Shown here: piece after piece, positions 53,907 through 63,038 of the stretch | Numbering within the stretch: the first letter of the stretch is position 1 | Layout of the letters: the number at the start of each line of letters is the position of its first letter | Assembly (NCBI RefSeq): GCF_017356035.1 | Contig: NZ_JAFIQX010000013.1 | Span: 1 to 64,000, forward strand | DNA: 64,000 nt | DNA from: Longitalea luteola | Lineage (GTDB): Bacteria > Bacteroidota > Bacteroidia > Chitinophagales > Chitinophagaceae | Reading direction: 5' to 3' | Position numbers and translations under genes: made by a program | Notes under the pieces: generated by a model | What the model was told of the DNA's origin: nothing | Databases searched by the model: none | Seen by the model: only the letters and a program-made list of their open reading frames with translations

Positions 53907-53974
53907 AGTGTATTGACAAACTGATCAGGCTGGAGAAATAAAAATTATATCAATCATTTTGAAAAGGTAAGCTA

Positions 53975-54625
53975 ATGTATTCGCTGAAAATTAATAACGG
54001 TGGATGGGCCAAAAGTTCGAGTGACGTTTTCTGGGGCGAGATCGCGCCATGTGAGCATATTGTTCAGATCTATGAGAATGATGAAAGTTTCCTTGACCTT
54101 CTCACAGGTTTTGTGAGTGGCGGCATCAATGCCGGGGAATGTGCTGTGGTTATTGCGACTACTGCTCATTTAAAAGCTTTGGATGAGCGACTCGCTGCTG
54201 CAGGCTACGCTGTTCCTTCTTTGATCTCCGAAACTCAATACATTCCACTCGATGCAGAAGAAACTTTGTCTAAATTCATGGTAAATGACTGGCCTGACGA
54301 ATATCTTTTCCATAAGGTTATAAGTGAAGTAATAGTGAAGGCAAAAGGAAACAACCGTAATGTTCGGGCATTTGGTGAGATGGTCGCCATCTTATGGGCT
54401 AAAGGACAGGTTGGCGCCACGGTAAGGCTGGAACATCTTTGGAACAAATTCTGCGAAAATGAAGCTTTCTGTTTGTTTTGTGCATATCCCGAAAGTGGTT
54501 TTACCCAGGACGCTGCAGAATCGGTCATGCATATTTGTAGCGCCCATACGAAAATGATCACAGGTGCCGGGAAAGGCAATGCCGATGTTTTTTACAAAGT
54601 AGTTGAACAAAAAAGAGCAAACTGA
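53975..54625 (+). CDS. MEDS-domain (DcmR-like sensory) protein
   Basis: A 216-residue cytoplasmic protein made almost wholly of a MEDS domain, an RecA/KaiC-like sensory module. Visible hallmarks: HIVQIYENDESFLDLLTGFV at the start, AGECAVVIATTAHLKAL, RAFGEMVAILWAKG, and ENEAFCLFCAYPESGF. It lacks the DNA-binding or kinase part that some MEDS proteins have. Its place after the PAS kinase suggests a partner that senses a metabolite and modulates the kinase; this is inference. Confidence 0.87.
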   Translation: MYSLKINNGGWAKSSSDVFWGEIAPCEHIVQIYENDESFLDLLTGFVSGGINAGECAVVIATTAHLKALDERLAAAGYAVPSLISETQYIPLDAEETLSKFMVNDWPDEYLFHKVISEVIVKAKGNNRNVRAFGEMVAILWAKGQVGATVRLEHLWNKFCENEAFCLFCAYPESGFTQDAAESVMHICSAHTKMITGAGKGNADVFYKVVEQKRAN

Positions 54626-54654
54626 TTGGTGGCCGGAGCTGTGGCTGAACTGCA

Positions 54655-55521
54655 TTAATTGCCGATGTTCATTCTGAATTCTTTAGGGGTCATCTTCTTA
54701 ATATCTTTGAATGTTTTATTGAAGTTTGCAGGATTATTAAAACCTGAGTGGTAGCAGACGTCTGAGATGTTAAGATTTTCATTACACAATAACTTGGTGG
54801 CATGGCCTATTCTTACCTCATTGACAAAGTGTGTAAACGTTTTTTTGGTTCTTGACTTAAAATACCTGCAAAATGCAGTAGGTGTCATGTTAATGAGCGC
54901 CGCTGCTTCTTCAAGGAAAATGTTTTCAGTAAAGTTCTCCATTACATATTGATACACCTTATCAATTCGCCGTGCATCCTTTTGATTGTACGAATTTATG
55001 TAACCCGGTGAAGCGAGGCAGGTGTATTCTTCTGTTTCTGATAGTAAATCAATAATAGACAATATTTCAATAATGCACTTGAGGCCCTTCAGTTCGGGTA
55101 ATCTCATAATGCTTGATATAACCCGTTGTTTTGTTTCTCCTGATATCTTCAGCCCGTGGCTACTTTTTTTAAACAATTCCTTTACCTTAAAGAGCTCGGC
55201 GAAGTTCAACAGCTTTTCATTGAGCCACTCGGGGCTGAAGTAGACAACAATGGCCTTCACTTCCTGTACGCTGCCTTGTTCATAATACGCTTTCTCATTA
55301 TACCATACGTGAGGCAGGTTCGGACCTAATAAAACCAGATCGCCATCGTGAAAACTTTCAACGTTATCTCCAACGATCCTGTAGCCATTACTTTTCAAAA
55401 CCAGCACCAGTTCATATGAGTTATGAAAATGAAAGGGATTGTCGAGTTTGTGGGTATTAAGAACTTTGACATCAACAGTGCACTTTAGATCCAGATTGTT
55501 TTCTATTAACAGTGGTTTCAT
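54655..55521 (-). CDS. AraC-family regulator with cupin sensor domain
   Basis: A 288-residue transcription regulator. The N-terminal cupin (FHFHNSYELVLVLKSNGYRI, then GDLVLLGPNLPHVWYN) has the usual His/Glu set. The C-terminal AraC domain has two helix-turn-helix motifs (LEEAAALINMTPTAFCRYFK; CYHSGFNNPANFNKTFKDIK, ending MTPKEFRM). It is divergent from the third SusC/SusD locus, 235 bases away, so it probably controls that locus in response to a sugar or sugar acid. Confidence 0.92.
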   Translation of the reverse strand: MKPLLIENNLDLKCTVDVKVLNTHKLDNPFHFHNSYELVLVLKSNGYRIVGDNVESFHDGDLVLLGPNLPHVWYNEKAYYEQGSVQEVKAIVVYFSPEWLNEKLLNFAELFKVKELFKKSSHGLKISGETKQRVISSIMRLPELKGLKCIIEILSIIDLLSETEEYTCLASPGYINSYNQKDARRIDKVYQYVMENFTENIFLEEAAALINMTPTAFCRYFKSRTKKTFTHFVNEVRIGHATKLLCNENLNISDVCYHSGFNNPANFNKTFKDIKKMTPKEFRMNIGN

Positions 55522-55756
55522 CTTGAAACTGTTTTAGACTGAATGATGTATGTGTATGCTGAACAACGGGTAAAATGCTTCAATACGCAGCAATGAAATT
55601 ACCAAATACTTTCAAAGGGCGCTTTTATTTGGGTAAAAAACTTTAACAATCGGGCAAATTACGCCCAGAAATTGCTCGTCCATTTCTTCAACTTTACTTC
55701 AACAAATGTACATGCTCCTTCTTTTAATTGTCAGGTAACCAAACAAACTGAGCGAA

Positions 55757-58700
55757 ATGGGAAAGAAATATTTATTCCAGATCCAGCATCTTTCCGGCTT
55801 GTGGAAGACCGGAAATCTGCCGGATGATGCCGAAAGCGCATCCCGTAGTTGTAAAAAAAATGACTTCGTCTTCAGGACCTTTTTTCCCCTGATCGTTATC
55901 CTGCTGGCAACTGTATGTGCCAATGGTCAGGCAACAGTTACCGGAACTGTAAAGGACAACGGCGGAGCTGCTGTGACGGGTGTTAGTGTCACACTGAAAG
56001 GTCAGCAAACGACGGCAGCAACAGGACCTGACGGAAAGTATTCCATCCAGGTACCGAATTCAAAAGCTGTTCTCATCTTTTCCAGTATGGGATTTGTAAG
56101 TCAGGAGATCAGTGTTAATGGAAGAACGACCATTGATATAGTGTTGGAGCGGGAGGTTAAGTCCTTAGATAACATTGTGGTCATTGGATACGGAAAACAA
56201 AAACGCGTGAATTTAACAGGTGCTGTCAGTTCCGTTGACATGAGACAACGGGAGAACCGGCCAATCACAAATGCCAGTCAGGCGCTTCAGGGGGTAAGTG
56301 GATTGTGGGTGAATCAAACCGGCGGTAAACCAGGGCAGGATGAAGCTGCCATAAAGATCAGGGGTGTTGGTACTACAAATAATAGTAATCCGCTGGTATT
56401 GGTAGATGGCGTAGAATTCGATATGAATGAAATTAACCCTGCTACCATTGAAAGTATCAGCGTTTTAAAAGATGCTTCGGCTGCCATATATGGATCGAGG
56501 GCTGCCAACGGGGTTATTTTGGTAACCACGAAAGCGGGCAAGGCTGGGAAGACGCAGGTGAATTACGGTTTTTCACACGGCATTCAAAATGTAACCTATT
56601 TGCCAGATGCTGTCTGGGACCCCATTCAATACATGGAGTTGAAAAACCAGGCATCGTTGAACGAAGGCAGAGCCATACTATTTTCTGCAGCGCAGATCAA
56701 TGAATATAAGGCAGGGATGACGACCAATCCCATTGCATATCCTGCTATTGACTGGCTTGAAGAGGTTACAAAAAAGGGATATCTGCAACAACATAATCTT
56801 CGTTTTTCCGGCGGATCGGAAAAAATGGTGTACAGCCTGTCGCTTGGTTTCATGGACCAGGACGGTATTTTCGTGGCAGCAAACCATGCTAACCGCTACT
56901 CTATAGACCTTAACGTTTCCGCTAATATTACTTCGCGCATAAAGATCGGAGGCACTATCAAATACAACCACAGAAAATTCAATGAACCGTCTGGTGGAAC
57001 ATCGTATTTTACGAACAGGTGGATGCGCAGCCTCCCGGTATTTGGAGCCTACCTGGAAGACGGCCGGTACGCGTCGCACACACTGTTAAATACCGGGCAA
57101 AACATTTCAGCAAATCCTTATATGATGTTGAAGGAAGGAACTTACACCACAACTGTAAAGGCCATCTTCACCAAGATATATGCAGATATAAAGCTGCCGT
57201 TTGATCTCAATTACAATTTTAATATAGGGGTTAACAATGCTATTGCTTCCAGGAATCAGTTCTTTCCTCACATGATCTCATACCATGCACTCACAAACGC
57301 GCCGAATATTGTAAATAATAATCCATACGCGTTCAGGAATCTAATTGATAATCTGAATTTTTCTGCTTTTCATACGCTTGGCTGGGAAACGACCTCTGAT
57401 AACAAAAGCCGTTTCAGCGCTATGGTGGGAAGCAGCTATTCAAGATTCGACTCAAGTATGTTTTCTTCGCAGATCCATGGCTTCCTGGACAACTCATTAA
57501 CAGATATATCTGCCGGCTCAATAAACCCCCAGGTAAGCGGAAGAACCGTTGAAGACATTTTGCAATCTTATTTCTCCCGGGTGGAGTATTCATTCAGAGA
57601 AAAGTATTTATTAGATGCTACGCTTCGGTACGATGGATCTTCACGATTTAAACAGGGAAAGAAATGGGGATTGTTTTATGGACTATCCGGTGGATGGCGT
57701 ATAGACAAAGAAGCGTTTTTTTCGGGTGCGAACCTGAATTTCATCAACCTGTTAAAACTAAGAGCTTCATACGGTAAGCTGGGAAACCAGGCAGTTGCCT
57801 TGTATAGTTACCTGAATTCGGTAAACCTGGGCAATGACTATTCCTTCAATAACAGCATCTCTACCGGCGCCGCTGTCACGAAGTACAATGAACCGGAGAT
57901 CACCTGGGAAACCACCCATACCTATGACGCCGGGTTAGACATCGCCGTATGGTCTAACAGGATCAACCTGTCGGTAGATGTTTTCAGAAAGAGAACGTCG
58001 AACATTCTGCGGCCCGTTAGTCTTCCGTCCCAGGTAGGCGGTTTGGCGGGCCCCACAAGAAATGTAGGCACCGTTGACAATACGGGCGTCGACATAAGCT
58101 TAAGCCATCGTAACCGGTACGGCGATTTCGATATTGAACTGGCAGCGGAATACGGGTTCGTAAAAAATAAAGTGGTGGATTTTAACGGGGAAAAGATCAT
58201 CGGCACAAGACGGATCTCGGCAGAAGGCTATCCGTTAGACGCATACTATTTATACGAGGCCGAAGGAATTTATCAGGATCAGCGTGAAATTGACAACAGT
58301 GCAAAAATCAGTAATGCAGTCAGGCCAGGTTATATAAGATACAAAGATCAGAACAATGATGGCAGAATAAATGGTGATGACAGGATCATTACAGGCAGCT
58401 CCATTCCCACATCAAATTACAGCTTTACCATAAACGTGGGTTATAAAAGATTTAGCCTGAATACCTTTTTCCAGGGCGTTTCGGGCATACATCTTTATCC
58501 CACTTTGAACCTTGCATACCCTTTCAATAACGGCGCCGGAGTAACGAAAGAATGGGTAACGGACAGCTGGACGCCGTCGAACCCGGGTGCGCGGCTGCCG
58601 ATTCTCACGACAACGCTCGCGACTGAAAACTTTCAGCCGTCTACTTTCTGGCTCGAGGATGCGTCGTACCTGAGATTGAAAAATATTCAGTTGAAATACG

Positions 58701-58885
58701 AGATGCCCGCACGATTGATTTCAAAGGCAGCATTGACGGGCCTTACATTTTTTGTTAGTGGTGAAAACCTATTGACATTTTCCCAATTCGAAAAGTTTGA
58801 TCCCGAGAAGAATGTCACTTTAGACACTTTCTATGAGTATCCATCGGTAAAAACGGTCAGTTTTGGATTAAATGCAACTTTTTAG
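55757..58885 (+). CDS. SusC/RagA family TonB-linked outer membrane protein (locus 3)
   Basis: A 1042-residue outer-membrane importer. It starts with an unusually long polar N-region (about 35 residues) before the signal core FFPLIVILLATVCANGQ; no later ATG gives a better start. Then come a CarboxypepD_reg-like domain, NIVVIGYGKQKRVNLTGAV, a plug with LVLVDGVEFDMN and SISVLKDASAAIYGSRAANG, and a barrel ending VSFGLNATF. SusD follows 24 bases after the stop. The neighbouring enzymes point to a uronate- or sugar-acid-containing substrate. Confidence 0.95.
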   Translation: MGKKYLFQIQHLSGLWKTGNLPDDAESASRSCKKNDFVFRTFFPLIVILLATVCANGQATVTGTVKDNGGAAVTGVSVTLKGQQTTAATGPDGKYSIQVPNSKAVLIFSSMGFVSQEISVNGRTTIDIVLEREVKSLDNIVVIGYGKQKRVNLTGAVSSVDMRQRENRPITNASQALQGVSGLWVNQTGGKPGQDEAAIKIRGVGTTNNSNPLVLVDGVEFDMNEINPATIESISVLKDASAAIYGSRAANGVILVTTKAGKAGKTQVNYGFSHGIQNVTYLPDAVWDPIQYMELKNQASLNEGRAILFSAAQINEYKAGMTTNPIAYPAIDWLEEVTKKGYLQQHNLRFSGGSEKMVYSLSLGFMDQDGIFVAANHANRYSIDLNVSANITSRIKIGGTIKYNHRKFNEPSGGTSYFTNRWMRSLPVFGAYLEDGRYASHTLLNTGQNISANPYMMLKEGTYTTTVKAIFTKIYADIKLPFDLNYNFNIGVNNAIASRNQFFPHMISYHALTNAPNIVNNNPYAFRNLIDNLNFSAFHTLGWETTSDNKSRFSAMVGSSYSRFDSSMFSSQIHGFLDNSLTDISAGSINPQVSGRTVEDILQSYFSRVEYSFREKYLLDATLRYDGSSRFKQGKKWGLFYGLSGGWRIDKEAFFSGANLNFINLLKLRASYGKLGNQAVALYSYLNSVNLGNDYSFNNSISTGAAVTKYNEPEITWETTHTYDAGLDIAVWSNRINLSVDVFRKRTSNILRPVSLPSQVGGLAGPTRNVGTVDNTGVDISLSHRNRYGDFDIELAAEYGFVKNKVVDFNGEKIIGTRRISAEGYPLDAYYLYEAEGIYQDQREIDNSAKISNAVRPGYIRYKDQNNDGRINGDDRIITGSSIPTSNYSFTINVGYKRFSLNTFFQGVSGIHLYPTLNLAYPFNNGAGVTKEWVTDSWTPSNPGARLPILTTTLATENFQPSTFWLEDASYLRLKNIQLKYEMPARLISKAALTGLTFFVSGENLLTFSQFEKFDPEKNVTLDTFYEYPSVKTVSFGLNATF

Positions 58886-58909
58886 GTGAAACAATTTAAA
58901 AAAGACAAG

Positions 58910-60463
58910 ATGAAAAGCTTATATATACTTTGCTTCGTGTCGTTGTTATGTTCCTGTTCTAAAAAAGCGTTAGAAACAACACCCACCGACCGATATACAG
59001 AAGAAACGTTCTGGGTCTCCGAAAGGAATGCTGTTGCTGCACTCAGCGGCTGTTATGCGGTGATGACTGAAAACGGGATCTTCGGCGGAGATGCTACCCC
59101 TTTGTGGGAAGAAACCGTTACACCCAATGCCTATAATTACATTGACGAGATGGGTTTCAATGCAATTGCTTCAGGAACGCACACGGCAGTTAATTCTTTA
59201 ATTATCTATCATCGCTGGAACGATGCTTACAGGGGAATTGGCCGCTGCAATACATTGATAAGCAAAATTACAGAGATCTCTATGAACGACAATCTGAGGA
59301 ACCGGATGATTGCGGAAGCCAAATTCCTCAGAGCGCTTTACTATACTGTTCTGGAAACTTATTATGGAGGCGTTCCCTTAATACTGGATCCACCCGATCC
59401 CAGGGCACATGGAAGTTTACCAAGAAATTCAAGAGAAGAAGTGGTAACCCAGATCTTGAAAGACATAGACGAGGCTGCTTCCGTTTTACCTGTTACTTAT
59501 CCGGCTGCCGATAAGGGGAGAGCGACAAAAGGCGCAGCGCTCGGCTTAAAAGCCCGCATACTATTATTTGAAGCAAGTCCATTGATAAATACCACGAACG
59601 ACATTAATAAACATACAGCAGCTGTCAATGCAGCAAAAGCTGTTATGGATCTTGCTCCATCAGCTAAATACGATCTGTTCCCCAATTACAGGCAGCTCCT
59701 TTTCCCTGCAAATGAAAATAATCCGGAAGTAGTTTTCGATGTGCAATTCAAAGCACCAGAGCTTACCGGCAATTCCTTCGACCTCATAGGCAGGCAGTTC
59801 AATACGAACGCGCCTTTGCAGGACCTGGTAACATCGTATGATATGGCAGATGGCCTGCCGGCAGATAAATCACCTTTATTTGATCCTAACGACATCTACA
59901 AGAACCGGGATCCGCGATTCTATCAGACCATCGTATTTCCCGGAGATACTTTTATGGGGAACCTGGTCACGCACCTTGCTCCATTTACACAAACCGGTTA
60001 TGCGCTTAAAAAATACACTGTTTATGACAAGGAACCCACCACCAATCTGATTGGTGGGCTGCAGTCGCCGACAAACTACGTAGTGATCCGTTATGCCGAC
60101 ATCCTGTTAATGTATGCAGAAGCGCGAAACGAGGCCGTGGGGCCTGATCAGTCTGTTTATGATGCGGTAAACCGTGTACGTGCCCGTGCGCAGATGCCAG
60201 ATCTGCCAGCCGGACTAAGTAAGGCGGAAATGCGTGAAGCGATCAGGAAAGAACGAAGGATAGAATTTGCCGGCGAGGGATTTTATTATAATGATATCAG
60301 AAGATGGAAGACCGCTGAACATGTGATGAATGCAACCATATACGACTCTGAAAATAACGTGATACAAAAAAGGACTTTCAATCCGGCAAGAGATTATTGG
60401 TGGCCAATTCCACAAGCAGAAAGAGATCTGAACCCGGAACTAACACAAAATTCGTTATATTAA
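58910..60463 (+). CDS. SusD/RagB family glycan-binding lipoprotein (locus 3)
   Basis: A 517-residue SusD-type lid protein. I use the ATG at 58910 (MKSLYILCFVSLLCSCSKKA); a GTG at 58886 directly after the SusC stop would add eight polar residues and is less likely. Lipobox LLCSC. SusD blocks: MIAEAKFLRALYYTVLETYY, RYADILLMYAEARNEAVG and KERRIEFAGEGFYYNDIRRW. The TIM-barrel isomerase gene follows 34 bases later in the same direction. Confidence 0.95.
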   Translation: MKSLYILCFVSLLCSCSKKALETTPTDRYTEETFWVSERNAVAALSGCYAVMTENGIFGGDATPLWEETVTPNAYNYIDEMGFNAIASGTHTAVNSLIIYHRWNDAYRGIGRCNTLISKITEISMNDNLRNRMIAEAKFLRALYYTVLETYYGGVPLILDPPDPRAHGSLPRNSREEVVTQILKDIDEAASVLPVTYPAADKGRATKGAALGLKARILLFEASPLINTTNDINKHTAAVNAAKAVMDLAPSAKYDLFPNYRQLLFPANENNPEVVFDVQFKAPELTGNSFDLIGRQFNTNAPLQDLVTSYDMADGLPADKSPLFDPNDIYKNRDPRFYQTIVFPGDTFMGNLVTHLAPFTQTGYALKKYTVYDKEPTTNLIGGLQSPTNYVVIRYADILLMYAEARNEAVGPDQSVYDAVNRVRARAQMPDLPAGLSKAEMREAIRKERRIEFAGEGFYYNDIRRWKTAEHVMNATIYDSENNVIQKRTFNPARDYWWPIPQAERDLNPELTQNSLY

Positions 60464-60497
60464 TGCGTGAAAATTTTAAATAATACATCACATAAAC

Positions 60498-61463
60498 ATG
60501 AGGAAAATAAAGTTTGCTGCCGTCCTGAGCAAGCCGTTGTGCCATGCTGTATTTGTCCTTTCTCTGTTACCTGTTATAGCAGGCTGCGGCACAGCCAATG
60601 CTACAAAGAGTGCCGGTGCCAAAGTTCATCCTGAGAACTGGAAGCTTGGTTCATCAACTTCATTAATACCAGTTTTGAAGCCGGAAGTAATAAAGGAAGT
60701 CAGGGAAAGCGGAATTCATTTTATCGAGATCGGTTGGAAGGATCACAACCTCGAAGGAAGCACATTCGCCGACAGGATGGATTACGCAAAAAGCGTGTTC
60801 GCGCAAGCCTCGGCTGAGGGTATAACTATCTGGTCTACCCATGTGCCTTATGGAAAGAATTTCGACATATCAAATCCCGATGCCGCAGCGCGAAAAAACA
60901 CAGTGGCTTTAGTTAAGGAATATATCGATCTGGCCATTGAGATGAGGGCAAAGCAAATTGTTTTGCATCCGTCTGAACCTTTGGAAGAAAGCACTCGGGC
61001 ACAGCGCATCATTAACTGCCGCGAATCTTTGCAGGAGCTTGCCGCGTATACAAAAGGGAAAGGTATAGCCCTGGCAATGGAATGCCTTCCGCCTAATTTT
61101 CTGGGAAGATCATCAAATGAAATGCTCGTTATTCTGGATGGCATTGAAGGCGTAGGCGTTTGTTTTGATTCCAACCATCTCTACCCCGAAAAGCCGGAGG
61201 AATTCGTCAGGAAAGTAGGAAAAAGGATCAGGACGGTGCACATCGCCGATTTTGATGGTAAAGTGCAGAAACACTGGATGCCGGGCAGAGGGGCCGTTGA
61301 CTGGAACAAAGTTATTGACGCCCTTGCTGATATCGGGTATTCAGGGCCGTTCATGTATGAAGTGGTAAGGAGGGACAAGGAGACGCACACTTTTAAAGAC
61401 CTCAAAGCAAACTTCGACTCTTTAAGAACGGCATGGTCAAACAGCAAAACCAGCAGGCGGTGA
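60498..61463 (+). CDS. exported sugar isomerase/epimerase-like TIM-barrel protein
   Basis: A 321-residue lipoprotein (lipobox IAGC, Cys30 region) of the xylose isomerase-like/AP endonuclease 2 fold. Candidate metal ligands are the Glu in LAMECLPPN, the Asp/His in VCFDSNHLYP, the His in TVHIADFDG and the Glu in MYEVVRR. HPSEPLEESTRAQR lies over the substrate pocket. Export of such a fold is a feature of Bacteroidota sugar-acid loci. The actual reaction (isomerase, epimerase, or a 3-keto-sugar step) is unknown. It follows SusD by 34 bases. Confidence 0.85.
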   Translation: MRKIKFAAVLSKPLCHAVFVLSLLPVIAGCGTANATKSAGAKVHPENWKLGSSTSLIPVLKPEVIKEVRESGIHFIEIGWKDHNLEGSTFADRMDYAKSVFAQASAEGITIWSTHVPYGKNFDISNPDAAARKNTVALVKEYIDLAIEMRAKQIVLHPSEPLEESTRAQRIINCRESLQELAAYTKGKGIALAMECLPPNFLGRSSNEMLVILDGIEGVGVCFDSNHLYPEKPEEFVRKVGKRIRTVHIADFDGKVQKHWMPGRGAVDWNKVIDALADIGYSGPFMYEVVRRDKETHTFKDLKANFDSLRTAWSNSKTSRR

Positions 61464-61514
61464 GCAGTGTGTTCCCTGTTAAATTTAATTGTCAGTACTT
61501 CTTAAAAATCACAA

Positions 61515-62240
61515 ATGGAAAAGAACAATAGCAATTTGGTTATATCGAAAGCCTTATGGAAGGATGATAATGAATTATTTCAGATAGCCCGAAGAGAGTT
61601 ATATACGGCGGTGATCGGTGATATTATGGACCAGATCGGATTGCTGCACCAGTTTTTGCCACCGCAGGTGCAACCACTGGAAAAAAATATGTATGTAATT
61701 GGCCGGGCCATGACGGTTTTGGAAGCTGATGTCATTGAAGACAAGCTTCAGCAGGGAAATAATCCCGTTCTTAAACAGTCATTCGGATTGATGCTGGATG
61801 CGCTGGATGACCTGAAAAAAAATGAAGTATATATCTGCAGTGGGGCGTCTCCTTCGTACGCACTATGGGGTGAACTGATGTCGGCCCGGGCAAAAAAATT
61901 AGGCGCGAATGGCGCGGTGGTAAATGGATATTCAAGGGATACAAAGGGAATTATAGCCATGGATTTTCCCACTTTTTCATTTGGCCGTTATGCACAGGAC
62001 CAGGCGCCGAGGGGAAAGGTGGTGGATTTCAGAGTGCCAATAAAACTCGGAGATGTGGTTGTTGCCCCAGGCGATATTGTCATAGGTGATATCGATGGCG
62101 TTTGTATTGTGCCGGCCAATGCTGTAGAGGAAGTGTTTCGCCTGGCTATTAAGAAAGCAAGAGGAGAAAAAATGGTATACAGTAAGATAGTGGAGGGAAT
62201 GAGCGCCAGGGAAGCATTTTACACCTATGGCATTTTATAA
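61515..62240 (+). CDS. RraA-family protein (aldolase or decarboxylase type)
   Basis: A 241-residue cytoplasmic protein. RraA hallmarks are GDIMDQIG near the start, GANGAVVNGYSRDTKGI with the Arg-Asp pair, and the closing GDVVVAPGDIVIGDIDGVCI. The family includes 4-hydroxy-4-methyl-2-oxoglutarate aldolases and oxaloacetate decarboxylases, and the RNase E inhibitor for which it is named. In this operon a retro-aldol step on a keto-acid sugar fits best. The gene is 51 bases after the isomerase and 14 before the SDR. Confidence 0.88.
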   Translation: MEKNNSNLVISKALWKDDNELFQIARRELYTAVIGDIMDQIGLLHQFLPPQVQPLEKNMYVIGRAMTVLEADVIEDKLQQGNNPVLKQSFGLMLDALDDLKKNEVYICSGASPSYALWGELMSARAKKLGANGAVVNGYSRDTKGIIAMDFPTFSFGRYAQDQAPRGKVVDFRVPIKLGDVVVAPGDIVIGDIDGVCIVPANAVEEVFRLAIKKARGEKMVYSKIVEGMSAREAFYTYGIL

Positions 62241-62254
62241 TAATAGTATAACGT

Positions 62255-63031
62255 ATGAACCTTGCAGGAAAGAATATACTGGTTACAGGTGGCGGCGGTT
62301 TCGGTGTGGGCGAAGGCATTTGCAGAGTGCTTTTATCAAATGGGGCTACGGTGATCATCAACGAGCGGGATGGTACTAACGCAGCAATGGCCGGCAAGAA
62401 ATTTCCGGAAGCCCTCACTATTGTTGCCGACGTTAGTAAGCCTTCTGAAGTAGAAGCAATGTTTCAGCAGCTCAGCAAAAAAGTGCGGGTACTCCATGGT
62501 TTGGTCAATAATGCAGGCGTTGGGCTGAATAAACCAGCTCATGAAGCAACAGAGCAGGAATTTGGGGAGTTGTACGATGTGGATATGAAAGGCGTGTGGT
62601 TGATGTCGAAGTTCTTTGTGAATCAGCTGCTGAAGAATGGCAGTAAGGGAAATATTGTAAATATTTCGTCGGTCCATGCACATGCTACCATTTCCGGCTA
62701 TGCTTTATACGCAAGTGCCAAATCCGCAGTGGAAGGCTTTACCAGGGGAATGGCAGTAGAACTGGGTAAGTATGATATCCGGGTAAATGCAGTGGCGCCG
62801 GGGTATGTTCACGCACAGCAAAACTATGCGCTGATCAGCAAGTTTACAGATGATCCTGAACAATGGGTTGAAGATCTTATCTCAAAAGAACAGGTACTGC
62901 ACAAAAGAATAGAACCGGATGATTGCGGGAATGCAGTCGCCTTCCTGCTTTCCGATGCCAGTAGTTGTGTGACTGGACAAACGCTGTACGTAGATGGCGG
63001 AAATACGATCAAATTGTTTGGCTCTATTTAA
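62255..63031 (+). CDS. short-chain dehydrogenase/reductase
   Basis: A 258-residue NAD(P)-dependent oxidoreductase. The cofactor site is VTGGGGFGVGEGI (residues 9-21), NNAG is near residue 85, and the catalytic set is Ser in NISSVHAH and Tyr-x3-Lys in YASAKSAVEG. The C-terminal CVTGQTLYVDGG is typical of the sugar-alcohol/gluconate group. The cofactor strand ends with INERD, which leans to NAD. It likely oxidises or reduces a sugar-acid intermediate made or used by the neighbours. Confidence 0.92.
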   Translation: MNLAGKNILVTGGGGFGVGEGICRVLLSNGATVIINERDGTNAAMAGKKFPEALTIVADVSKPSEVEAMFQQLSKKVRVLHGLVNNAGVGLNKPAHEATEQEFGELYDVDMKGVWLMSKFFVNQLLKNGSKGNIVNISSVHAHATISGYALYASAKSAVEGFTRGMAVELGKYDIRVNAVAPGYVHAQQNYALISKFTDDPEQWVEDLISKEQVLHKRIEPDDCGNAVAFLLSDASSCVTGQTLYVDGGNTIKLFGSI

Positions 63032-63038
63032 TATTACC

